NCBI GenBank assembly: GCA_937896495.1
Contig: CALBNQ010000126.1
Location: forward strand, 1-5,974
Direction of reading: 5' to 3'
DNA: 5,974 bases
Origin: an uncultured archaeon
GTDB lineage: Archaea; Thermoproteota; Nitrososphaeria; Nitrososphaerales; Nitrosopumilaceae
Under the pieces are notes generated by a model. The model was given only the letters and a program-made list of their open reading frames with translations. It had not been told where the DNA came from and ran no database searches. The position numbers and the translations under genes were made by a program. Below, piece after piece: positions 1-4,907 of this stretch. Numbering within the stretch: position 1 is the stretch's first letter; each line of letters opens with the position of its first letter.

Positions 1-5
1 GTTTT

Positions 6-52
6 AACTAATTAGTATTATGCCTAAAAAAATTAGGGATGTCTAATTAGTT
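6..52. repeat. Nested inverted repeats upstream of the first gene
   Basis: AACTAATTAG at 6-15 is the exact reverse complement of CTAATTAGTT at 43-52. Each arm also contains the 8-base palindrome CTAATTAG. Inside lies a second inverted repeat, CCTAA (23-27) and TTAGG (33-37), around five A's, almost on the same centre. As RNA this could fold into a two-tier hairpin; as DNA the two CTAATTAG copies could be paired protein-binding sites. It lies about 20 bases upstream of the TATA-like box of the membrane-protein gene. It could equally be the 3' end of a gene to the left. The sequence is AT-rich, so some such symmetry is expected by chance. Confidence 0.4.
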
Positions 53-71
53 GTATCTAATTTTCGTGTCG

Positions 72-79
72 TTTAATAG
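72..79 (+). promoter_or_regulatory. TATA-like box of the small membrane-protein gene
   Basis: TTTAATAG is centred about 25 bases before the ATG at 101. That is the spacing expected when an archaeal transcript begins at, or within a base or two of, the start codon. No Shine-Dalgarno-like purine run precedes the ATG, which fits a leaderless mRNA. Confidence 0.45.
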
Positions 80-100
80 AATCAAAAACAAGAATAAGAT

Positions 101-382
101 ATGAATTTGTGGAATAAGTTTTGGAATTGGTATGAAAATAAAATTTTAGGTAGTATAATTTTGATTGCAGTAATTCAATTTATTCAAATTCCACATATGG
201 TGTGGAATGCAGATATCATGTTAGAGGCAGGAATTGTATCAAGAGTGCATCCAATAATTGACTGGTTTTTGTATGGAGTAGATTTGATTGAAATTATTTC
301 AATTGTCAATGTGGGAATGATAATGTATAGTTTGATTAAAAAAAGATATGCTAAAAAAAATATTTCAGTTGAAACTTCTTAA
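101..382 (+). CDS. Small two-helix membrane protein, unknown function
   Basis: I do not recognise a family for this 93-residue protein. It begins with a Trp/Asn-rich stretch (W4, W8, W10), followed by a hydrophobic segment at about 16-34 (GSIILIAVIQFIQI). A polar loop containing HPIID follows, then a second hydrophobic segment at about 54-79, and a basic tail (KKRYAKK, 80-86). The lysine-rich tail suggests that the C-terminus is cytoplasmic. The second helix carries acidic residues (D61, E64), unusual for a plain anchor, so the helices may pack together or with a partner. There is no signal-peptide cleavage site. The ATG is supported by a TATA-like box about 25 bases upstream. Its TAA stop shares the bases TTAA (379-382) with the stop of the convergent channel gene. 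It is probably a lineage-specific conserved hypothetical; a membrane location is well supported, a function is not. Confidence 0.75.
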   Translation: MNLWNKFWNWYENKILGSIILIAVIQFIQIPHMVWNADIMLEAGIVSRVHPIIDWFLYGVDLIEIISIVNVGMIMYSLIKKRYAKKNISVETS

Positions 383-1203
383 TCTTTAGCGCCCCAAATT
401 ACTCTTTGTGGGAATGGAATTTCTATTCCGGCATTATCCAATGCTCGTTTAATGGTGGTGAGAAGAAGAGGTTGAACTTTACTCCAATCATCTCGAGGAT
501 GCCAAACTAACACCAAAATATTCACACTAGAATCACCCAATTCCTCAACTCTAAACTCAGGTTCAGGAATACAAAGAGCAAATGGCATAGTAGTTAGAAT
601 TTCATCAGTAATAACAGAAATTGCATTTTCAATATCATTTTTGTAAGAAATTCCAACCATAGATTCGGCACGTCGTACGGTTGAAACAGTTAGTGAACGA
701 ATGTTAGATGTAAAGAATTTCTCATTAGGAATTCTAATCACAGTTCCATCAAATTTTCGAATTTTGCTTGAGAAAGTTCCAATATCTAAAAGAGTACCAG
801 AGATTCCCATATCAGGAAGTTGAATGGTATCGCCATGTTTTGCAGGTTTCTCAACAATTAAAAAAACACCAGAGATTAGATTAGATACAACAGATTGAGT
901 AGCAAATCCAATTACTACTGCAAATATTCCACCTGCAACCATGATTCCAGATAAATCAATTCCTTGGCTTGAAGTGAACCCTAAAAATGAAATTATTAGT
1001 ATTCCAAAATAGATTAGTTTACTGAGGTTTTGTGCAGTATCTTTTGGTAATGTGGGGGCATAATATTTTTGAAACAATAATTTTGCAATTTTTGCAAGTA
1101 TGACACCACCTGCCATTATAATTCCCCCAATCAACAAAGAAAGTACAGTTAATTCACCAACAATTTGCATTTCAGATAAACTTTGAAGAAATTCAATAGT
1201 CAT
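379..1203 (-). CDS. mscS: MscS-family small-conductance mechanosensitive channel
   Basis: This 274-residue protein has the MscS core: three membrane helices (about 13-40, 61-77, 84-115), then the cytoplasmic beta domain. The third helix has the small-residue pore pattern (VAGGIFAVVIGFATQSVVSNLISG, 89-112 split by A and Q at packing positions). It runs into the family signature FLIVEKPAKHGDTIQL (114-129), the GTLLDIGTFSSKIRKFDG turn region and IPNEKF (158-163), and ends with EIPFPQ (261-266), typical of the C-terminal alpha/beta domain. Length matches the E. coli MscS class. Such channels sit in the cytoplasmic membrane and open under tension to release solutes during hypo-osmotic shock. The ATG overlaps the stop of the upstream DUF432-like gene as TAATG, so translation is probably coupled; a GGGG run lies about nine bases before the start. 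Family assignment is firm; conductance and selectivity are not known. Confidence 0.95.
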   Translation of the reverse strand: MTIEFLQSLSEMQIVGELTVLSLLIGGIIMAGGVILAKIAKLLFQKYYAPTLPKDTAQNLSKLIYFGILIISFLGFTSSQGIDLSGIMVAGGIFAVVIGFATQSVVSNLISGVFLIVEKPAKHGDTIQLPDMGISGTLLDIGTFSSKIRKFDGTVIRIPNEKFFTSNIRSLTVSTVRRAESMVGISYKNDIENAISVITDEILTTMPFALCIPEPEFRVEELGDSSVNILVLVWHPRDDWSKVQPLLLTTIKRALDNAGIEIPFPQRVIWGAKD

Positions 1204-1964
1204 TATTCTAACCCCATTGTCATGCTAGTGTTAACAGTATTATCTTCCCAAGTAGGGGATTTAATCCAATCAGAATCGATAGGGATAATTTTTACATCAG
1301 CGATATTTACTAGTGCTCGTTTTTTCATAGTTATTTTTATTCCATCAATGATAGTTTTAGAATTTTCATAATATAGAGAATTATCAGTAATGGGGAAAAT
1401 TACCTTACTAACAATTTGTCCAGAGGACAAAGTATTTTCTATAACAATTTTCATTACACCTTCTACATAAGGAATTGAATCACTGTAATCAGTAGCCAAC
1501 GAAACTTTAGCATATTTACATAAAGTACCAGTATCAGGAGAACCATACAATCCAAATCTAGAATTCAAATGATTACAAGTAATCCAATCAAGAGGTTCAC
1601 GATTAGAATCATGTATTAAGAAAATTCCAATTTCAATAGGGCAATGTACAAAAATACTTGCAGCCGAATGTTTACTAAGATAGATTTCTTTATCAAATTT
1701 TAAAAAAATATTATCTGTTCTTCTTGCGGGATGATTAAGTGGTCGAATTGGAGATAATTCAATTTTAAGTTTATTTGATTTTACAGGAATAATTTTTTCA
1801 GTAATTTTTCCTTCAGAATCTTCTCTAAAATACGAAAAAGTGTTATCACTGATTCTTTGAATTTTAATTTCAGTGTTTGGAAGAAATAAATCAAGATTAT
1901 CATTTATGTCATATTCACCATAATTTGAAAAATTAATTTCAGAATCATTACGCATTGTTTTCAT
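1203..1964 (-). CDS. DUF432-like archaeal protein, predicted partner of the MscS channel
   Basis: The 253-residue protein resembles the archaeal DUF432 family, whose function is unknown; I judge this from overall character and its place next to mscS, not from a search. It has no signal peptide or membrane helix and appears beta-rich and soluble. Notable segments are IRPLNHPARRTDNIFLKFDKE (73-93, split at RR), a hydrophobic strand IFVHCPIEIGIFLIH (104-118), HLNSRFGLYGSPDTG (132-146), and a C-terminal segment ending MKKRALVNIADVKIIPI. Three cysteines (108, 130, 149) are scattered with no CxxC pair. It is the first gene of a two-gene unit, with its TAA overlapping the channel's ATG. A TATA-like box sits about 24 bases before the chosen ATG at 1964; an in-frame ATG nine bases later is possible. 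A role in modulating or assembling the channel is an inference from gene order. Confidence 0.75.
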   Translation of the reverse strand: MKTMRNDSEINFSNYGEYDINDNLDLFLPNTEIKIQRISDNTFSYFREDSEGKITEKIIPVKSNKLKIELSPIRPLNHPARRTDNIFLKFDKEIYLSKHSAASIFVHCPIEIGIFLIHDSNREPLDWITCNHLNSRFGLYGSPDTGTLCKYAKVSLATDYSDSIPYVEGVMKIVIENTLSSGQIVSKVIFPITDNSLYYENSKTIIDGIKITMKKRALVNIADVKIIPIDSDWIKSPTWEDNTVNTSMTMGLE

Positions 1965-1983
1965 TTTTTAATTTGAAATCTAG

Positions 1984-1991
1984 AATTTATG
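1984..1991 (-). promoter_or_regulatory. TATA-like box of the DUF432-mscS unit
   Basis: On the minus strand CATAAATT lies centred about 24 bases before the ATG at 1964. It is in the 52-base gap after the Nre stop codon, so the channel unit probably has its own promoter rather than depending on read-through from nre. Confidence 0.4.
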
Positions 1992-2016
1992 CTCTCTTAT
2001 TGAATGAGATCAAAAT

Positions 2017-3177
2017 TTAGAAAAAATCATACATAGTTTTTTGCCTCAACATGTTAGATATTTCTCCATGAGAAAGCCATTCAGAGTTACTAATACTCAT
2101 TTTTTGAGAGGCTATACGTAAAGCAGAATCAAAAGTTTCAGAAATGGTAGGATTTTGTTTCATCGCTTCGCGAATTCCTTCACGAACCTGCCAAACACCT
2201 ACAGGAATTGCATATTCAGGCCTAATTTCCCTTAAAATTATCACACCTGCCTGAATTTTTTGTTTGTTTAGATATTCCAAAACACCTAATTTTGCAGCAA
2301 AATATGCACCTGCAATTGCTGGAGGGTGATCAATTCCACGGGCATCTTCTGAATCAGATCCAAAACCCAATACACCATTAGAATACCATGCTTCAATCAT
2401 TTCATAAATCCAACGATGTGGAAATAAAACAACAGAAAAAATATTTCCCAAATGGGTGTAAGAAAATACTTTGCATGTATCAATCAAAGCATAATCTAAA
2501 ATTTCATCTGTCAAATATTTTGAAATAATATCATCAGTAGCAGTAATGCTCCATTTAGTTGGAACAAGTTTTCTTTTTTGCCCAAGCATTCCAATACTAA
2601 AACATTTTTGTATTTTTGAAATTTCAATTCCAGAATTATATAATTTTAGTACTGCATCTTGAGCTTTCAAATCTTTATCATAAAATATTTTTTCAATTGA
2701 TTTAACAGAAGAAGTGTAAGAAAATTTTGCAGATTTTATTTCTCCTACAGGTCCAAAAGGAGCACTTTCACCATCAAGTGAAATTTTTGGAGTAGTTGAT
2801 TTTTGAAAAATTAAATCAGAATCAATTGGTTTTGAAGACATTGTGATCTCTTGAAGATTTTCAATATATCGCCCCTCGGTTTGATCAATGGCAATCTTTT
2901 GAGTTCCACGAACAAGATTCAATCTAAAATTAATAATTTCTTCCAAAGATTTGCCTTTCCAATTTTCAGGGCTATCAAGTAAACTTGTGTTACCATGAAT
3001 TGGGGGAACCATTGGACCCACAAACACTTTTGGGTAATTGTAAGATCCTACAAAGACCGACGGGGGACTAGTGCCACTAATAGAATCAGATGAAAAAAGA
3101 TTGCCATATTTTGATAATGATTCATGCCATTTTGCTAAAATGGAATTTCTAATATCTTGAGAACCAGAATGCAACAA
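2017..3177 (-). CDS. nreA: Archaeal Nre-family DNA repair protein with C-terminal PCNA-binding motif
   Basis: This 386-residue protein is recognisable as Nre. The N-terminal half has the PPSVFVGSYNYPKVFVGPM region (38-56) and a GxxRyIE-like stretch (102-106). The C-terminal half has KRKLVPTKWSITATDD (201-216), FPHRWIYEMIEAWYSNG (252-268) and the EYAIPVGVWQVREGIREAM region (321-339). It ends exactly with QKTMYDFF (379-386), a perfect PIP box (Q-x-x-M-x-x-F-F) for docking on the PCNA sliding clamp. In Haloferax, NreA acts with UvrABC in repair of mitomycin C damage (literature). No ATG exists at the front: the frame opens after a stop at 3187-3189, leaving TTG at 3177 or 3174 as the start. Relatives, as I recall them, begin with a cysteine zinc finger; here the matching stretch (HSGSQDIRNSIL, 3-14) has no cysteine. 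Family confidence is high; exact start is less certain. Confidence 0.92.
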   Translation of the reverse strand: MLHSGSQDIRNSILAKWHESLSKYGNLFSSDSISGTSPPSVFVGSYNYPKVFVGPMVPPIHGNTSLLDSPENWKGKSLEEIINFRLNLVRGTQKIAIDQTEGRYIENLQEITMSSKPIDSDLIFQKSTTPKISLDGESAPFGPVGEIKSAKFSYTSSVKSIEKIFYDKDLKAQDAVLKLYNSGIEISKIQKCFSIGMLGQKRKLVPTKWSITATDDIISKYLTDEILDYALIDTCKVFSYTHLGNIFSVVLFPHRWIYEMIEAWYSNGVLGFGSDSEDARGIDHPPAIAGAYFAAKLGVLEYLNKQKIQAGVIILREIRPEYAIPVGVWQVREGIREAMKQNPTISETFDSALRIASQKMSISNSEWLSHGEISNMLRQKTMYDFF

Positions 3178-3197
3178 AAGTTGTGTTTAAAATGAGC

Positions 3198-3206
3198 CTA
3201 TTAATC
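3198..3206 (-). promoter_or_regulatory. Possible TATA-like box of nre
   Basis: On the minus strand GATTAATAG is centred about 25 bases before the TTG at 3177. It lies in the 65-base gap between the zinc-ribbon gene and nre. The spacing supports a leaderless transcript beginning at the TTG codon, and so favours this start over a cryptic upstream one. The match is modest in AT-rich DNA. Confidence 0.3.
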
Positions 3207-3242
3207 CAACTTATTACAGAAATTGACAATTAGTGAATCATG

Positions 3243-3344
3243 TTATTGTGTTGGTTCAGGTTCTCTTTCATGTCCGCAATTAGAACAAGTTTCTTTTTCT
3301 TCAAAAAACTCTTCACCACAATTTCTACAAGACTGAGGCTTCAT
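3243..3344 (-). CDS. 33-residue zinc-ribbon microprotein
   Basis: A short frame runs from ATG at 3344 to TAA at 3243-3245. It encodes MKPQSCRNCGEEFFEEKETC and then SNCGHEREPEPTQ. Two CxNCG knuckles (C6-x2-C9 and C20-x2-C23, ten residues apart) form a complete four-cysteine zinc ribbon, leaving almost nothing else apart from a Glu/Pro-rich tail. Four well-placed cysteines in so short a frame are hard to explain by chance. The frame is closed upstream by a stop at 3369-3371, with no other ATG, and a TATA-like box lies 25 bases before the ATG. It precedes nre on the same strand with 65 bases between. Small free zinc ribbons are common in archaea and usually bind nucleic acid or proteins; the partner is unknown. 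Confidence 0.82.
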   Translation of the reverse strand: MKPQSCRNCGEEFFEEKETCSNCGHEREPEPTQ

Positions 3345-3364
3345 GATGAGGTTATAGAGTAATA

Positions 3365-3373
3365 GAATTTAAG
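3365..3373 (-). promoter_or_regulatory. TATA-like box of the zinc-ribbon gene
   Basis: On the minus strand CTTAAATTC is centred 25 bases before the ATG at 3344. This spacing matches that of the other leaderless starts in the window and supports the short frame being expressed from its own promoter. Confidence 0.42.
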
Positions 3374-3443
3374 AACTTAGTATAAGAAAGAAATATCAGA
3401 ACGATAGTTTGGATTTTACTTAGTTTTATAATAAAAACAGTTC

Positions 3444-3459
3444 AAATAAAATTAAAAAT
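3444..3459 (-). terminator. T-rich terminator of the CoA-binding operon
   Basis: About 27 bases past the stop codon at 3486 the minus strand reads ATTTTTAATTTTATTT, with a further run of five T's just beyond. Archaeal RNA polymerase stops at such T tracts without needing a hairpin. In AT-rich DNA such runs are common, so this is a likely rather than proven end. Confidence 0.35.
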
Positions 3460-3485
3460 CATCACTTCAGAAAGATAACCATATT

Positions 3486-3851
3486 CTATGAGTGTTGTGA
3501 GGGATTCAATTTGATTTTTTCTAATGTTTGATGTAATTCTTTAAGAGCCCATTCAATATCTGAAAAATCTTCATCAGATAATTTAGATTTCCATTTGTCT
3601 AAAACACTATTTGTTATTTCGGAACAATTGTAAATCAAATTCCAGAATGGATGATGTTCAGCAGTAGTATATGCCAATTCAGTAACATCATTTAATCCGT
3701 TTTGAGCTTTTGCCAAAGATGTAATCTGTTCTCCAAAAATTTTAATGATATTGTTTTCAAGATCTTTTTCAATTCTTAAAGGAGTGTTTAGTAATTCATG
3801 TTTTTTTGTTAAATCAAGTAAATCGTGATAAAAGTTTTCAAAGTTTGTCAT
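3486..3851 (-). CDS. Helical protein of unknown function, second gene of CoA-binding operon
   Basis: I do not recognise this 121-residue soluble protein. It appears almost entirely alpha-helical and amphipathic: an N-terminal helix (NFENFYHDLLDLTKKHELL, 3-21), a helix around ENNIIKIFGEQITSLAKA (32-49), a distinctive AEHHPFWNLIYNCSEI patch (64-79), and a C-terminal helix DIEWALKELHQTLEKIK (98-114). H66 and H67 with C76 could bind a metal or cofactor, but there is no known motif. There is no membrane segment or signal peptide. It starts one base after the stop of the CoA-binding gene (TGATATG on the minus strand) with no clear ribosome-binding site, so expression is probably coupled. The shared operon hints at a linked job, but the sequence does not say what. 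Confidence 0.72.
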   Translation of the reverse strand: MTNFENFYHDLLDLTKKHELLNTPLRIEKDLENNIIKIFGEQITSLAKAQNGLNDVTELAYTTAEHHPFWNLIYNCSEITNSVLDKWKSKLSDEDFSDIEWALKELHQTLEKIKLNPSQHS

Positions 3852-3852
3852 A

Positions 3853-4263
3853 TCAATTCAATCTTTGATGTTCTGCCAACATACATCTGTTAAAAACAAC
3901 ATCGATGCCCTCATTTCTTGCCAGTTCTTCAGCTTCTAAATTATGAATACCTTCTTGTAACCAAATAACTTTAGGTTTTTTCTTTATTGCATCCTTAACA
4001 AAGGCCAATACATCATCTGACGGTCTAAAAATTTCAATTATATCAACAGGTTCATTTATTTCTGAAATAGTAGAATAGCATTTTTTTGCCAAGATTTCAT
4101 CAGTAGTAGGATTCACAGGAATAATATCAAAACCATGCTCAGAGAGATATTTAGGCACATAATGAGCAGCTTTTGATGGATTTTTGGACATTCCAATAAC
4201 TGCAACTGTAGATAGTAAAAGAATATCATGAATTTGTTTATCAGTATGATCGTCTTGCTCCAT
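3853..4263 (-). CDS. CoA-binding domain protein (YccU/CoA_binding_2 type)
   Basis: The 136-residue protein is a single Rossmann-fold CoA-binding domain at the usual length of the family. The first strand and loop are VAVIGMSKNPSKAAHYVPKYL (20-40), where the GxSxNPxK loop is expected to cradle the CoA phosphates. Then come IIPVNPTTDEILAKKCY (47-63), VDIIEIFRPSDDV (73-85), the VIWLQEGIHN strand-loop (99-108), and a C-terminal VVFNRCMLAEHQRL (122-135) that matches the VxDRCMxxEHxRL ending of YccU relatives. The same fold forms one domain of ADP-forming acyl-CoA synthetases, but no catalytic domains are attached here. The substrate is unknown; regulation by, or storage of, CoA-linked groups is possible. 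It leads a two-gene unit and has a TATA-like box about 25 bases before its ATG. Confidence 0.93.
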   Translation of the reverse strand: MEQDDHTDKQIHDILLLSTVAVIGMSKNPSKAAHYVPKYLSEHGFDIIPVNPTTDEILAKKCYSTISEINEPVDIIEIFRPSDDVLAFVKDAIKKKPKVIWLQEGIHNLEAEELARNEGIDVVFNRCMLAEHQRLN

Positions 4264-4283
4264 AGAAGATTCACAAATTTGTA

Positions 4284-4291
4284 GAATATAA
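4284..4291 (-). promoter_or_regulatory. TATA-like box of the CoA-binding operon
   Basis: On the minus strand TTATATTC is centred about 25 bases before the ATG at 4263. It is one of the best TATA matches in the window. It forms one half of a divergent promoter pair with the box at 4321-4328. Confidence 0.5.
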
Positions 4292-4320
4292 TTTTTGAAA
4301 AAATGTCATCAAACAAAGGA

Positions 4321-4328
4321 TATTTTAG
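4321..4328 (+). promoter_or_regulatory. TATA-like box of the winged-helix gene
   Basis: TATTTTAG is centred about 25 bases before the ATG at 4350. The spacing would be only about 16 bases to the in-frame TTG at 4341, so the box favours the ATG as the true start. The two divergent TATA boxes lie 29 bases apart, so activity at one promoter could affect the other. Confidence 0.42.
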
Positions 4329-4349
4329 CAGTAAAATAATTTGAGAGTC

Positions 4350-4868
4350 ATGACTGAAGAGTCCAAAGAACTCATAGTTTTAGGTGCAATCAAACACGGA
4401 ATTAAAAAATTTGATAAAATTCAGAAAATCACTCAGATCAAACCTGAAGAATTAAATTCAATTTTAGAATATTTAGAAAAAAAAGAATTCATTCAAGTAG
4501 AAGAAAAAAAGGGGTTGTTTGGAAAAAAAGTTGAAATTACATCTACTGAAAAAGGTTCAAGAGAAGTTGATGAACAAGTTCAAAAATTACAAACAAAGTG
4601 GGGACAGATGGCAGCAATTTACAAGACAGGAGATAAAGAGAAATTAAAAGAAGAGATGGAGCAAAATAAATCATTTTTCCCTATGATGATGTTTTTTGGA
4701 GTAATGGATATGATGATGTTTTCTATGATGTTTGGTATGATGGGTATGGCAATGTCAGACTATGTTCCAACAGAAAGCATGCCTGAAGGAGGAGATCCAG
4801 GAATGGATGATGGAGGTATGGATAGTGGAATGGATGATGGAGGATTTGATTTTGATATTGGGTTCTAG
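4350..4868 (+). CDS. Winged-helix protein with Met-rich segment and Gly/Asp repeat tail
   Basis: Counting from ATG 4350 the protein has 172 residues in three parts. Residues 1-80 form a winged-helix DNA-binding-like domain: helices around KELIVLGAIKHG, FDKIQKITQI and KPEELNSILEYLEKKEFIQV, then a basic wing KKGLFGKKVEITSTEKG. A charged linker helix follows (about 74-106). Residues 110-136 are hydrophobic and extraordinarily methionine-rich, about 13 Met in 27 residues (PMMMFFGVMDMMMF and following). The end (150-172) is Gly/Asp/Met-rich with a nine-residue duplication (GMDDGGMDS, GMDDGGFDF). The Met segment could bind copper(I), sit on a membrane, or hold hydrophobic clients in the manner of SRP54 M domains; none is proven. 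A TTG nine bases upstream is an alternative start, but promoter spacing favours the ATG. It may be a regulator, but acidic and methionine tails are unusual in one. Confidence 0.82.
   Translation: MTEESKELIVLGAIKHGIKKFDKIQKITQIKPEELNSILEYLEKKEFIQVEEKKGLFGKKVEITSTEKGSREVDEQVQKLQTKWGQMAAIYKTGDKEKLKEEMEQNKSFFPMMMFFGVMDMMMFSMMFGMMGMAMSDYVPTESMPEGGDPGMDDGGMDSGMDDGGFDFDIGF
4800..4843 (+). repeat. In-frame 27-base duplication in the Gly/Asp tail
   Basis: GGAATGGATGATGGAGG occurs at 4800-4816 and again at 4827-4843. The 17 identical bases recur with a period of 27 bases, that is nine codons, so the reading frame is kept. It encodes the repeated GMDDGG unit near the C-terminus of the winged-helix protein, and probably arose by local duplication. 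Confidence 0.85.
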
Positions 4869-4874
4869 TGTGTA

Positions 4875-4882
4875 TTTTATAC
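4875..4882 (+). promoter_or_regulatory. TATA-like box of birA
   Basis: TTTTATAC lies just seven bases after the stop of the winged-helix gene. Its centre is about 29 bases before the ATG at 4908 and about 26 before the TTG at 4905. It suggests that birA has its own promoter although it follows the previous gene by only 39 bases. The T run also could help end the upstream transcript. Confidence 0.38.
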
Positions 4883-4891
4883 TTGGAATTT

Positions 4892-4906
4892 AATTATAAA
4901 ATAATT
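4892..4906 (+). promoter_or_regulatory. Possible operator: short palindrome at the birA start
   Basis: AATTAT (4892-4897), AAA, and ATAATT (4901-4906) form a perfect six-base inverted repeat lying between the TATA-like box and the start codon. A repressor bound here would block transcription start, and BirA carries a DNA-binding domain. It does not resemble the bacterial BirA operator, and such a palindrome from A and T only is easily met by chance. Confidence 0.2.
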
Positions 4907-4907
4907 G

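Larger units (their letters stand above)
3345..3485. other. Intergenic region with no gene seen
   Basis: This 141-base stretch lies between the zinc-ribbon gene and the end of the CoA-binding operon, both on the minus strand. I find no frame worth calling and no tRNA-like fold. It appears to hold the promoter of the zinc-ribbon gene at its left end and a T-rich termination region for the operon in its right part (as read on the minus strand). A small RNA cannot be excluded from the sequence alone. Confidence 0.6.

Noticed and set aside
1183..1371. Plus-strand frame of 62 residues, partly hydrophobic
   Set aside because: It lies opposite the end of the DUF432-like gene and the start of mscS, has no promoter of its own, and the minus-strand genes are clearly real.
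1993..2010. Imperfect hairpin after the Nre stop (CTCTTATTGAATGAG)
   Set aside because: Pairing is interrupted and weak, and it overlaps the promoter region of the next gene; not enough to call a terminator.
3345..3485. Small RNA or tRNA in the gap
   Set aside because: No cloverleaf, no GC-rich stem and no conserved tRNA boxes could be seen; the stretch is explained by a promoter and a T-rich terminator.
4113..4316. Minus-strand frame of 67 residues rich in Phe, Leu and Ile
   Set aside because: It overlaps the CoA-binding gene in another frame; its composition is what a frame-shifted AT-rich gene gives, and the CoA-binding motifs are unmistakable.
4341..4349. TTG at 4341 as the start of the winged-helix protein
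   Set aside because: The TATA-like box at 4321-4328 is too close for this codon but properly spaced for ATG 4350; the extra three residues add nothing to the domain.
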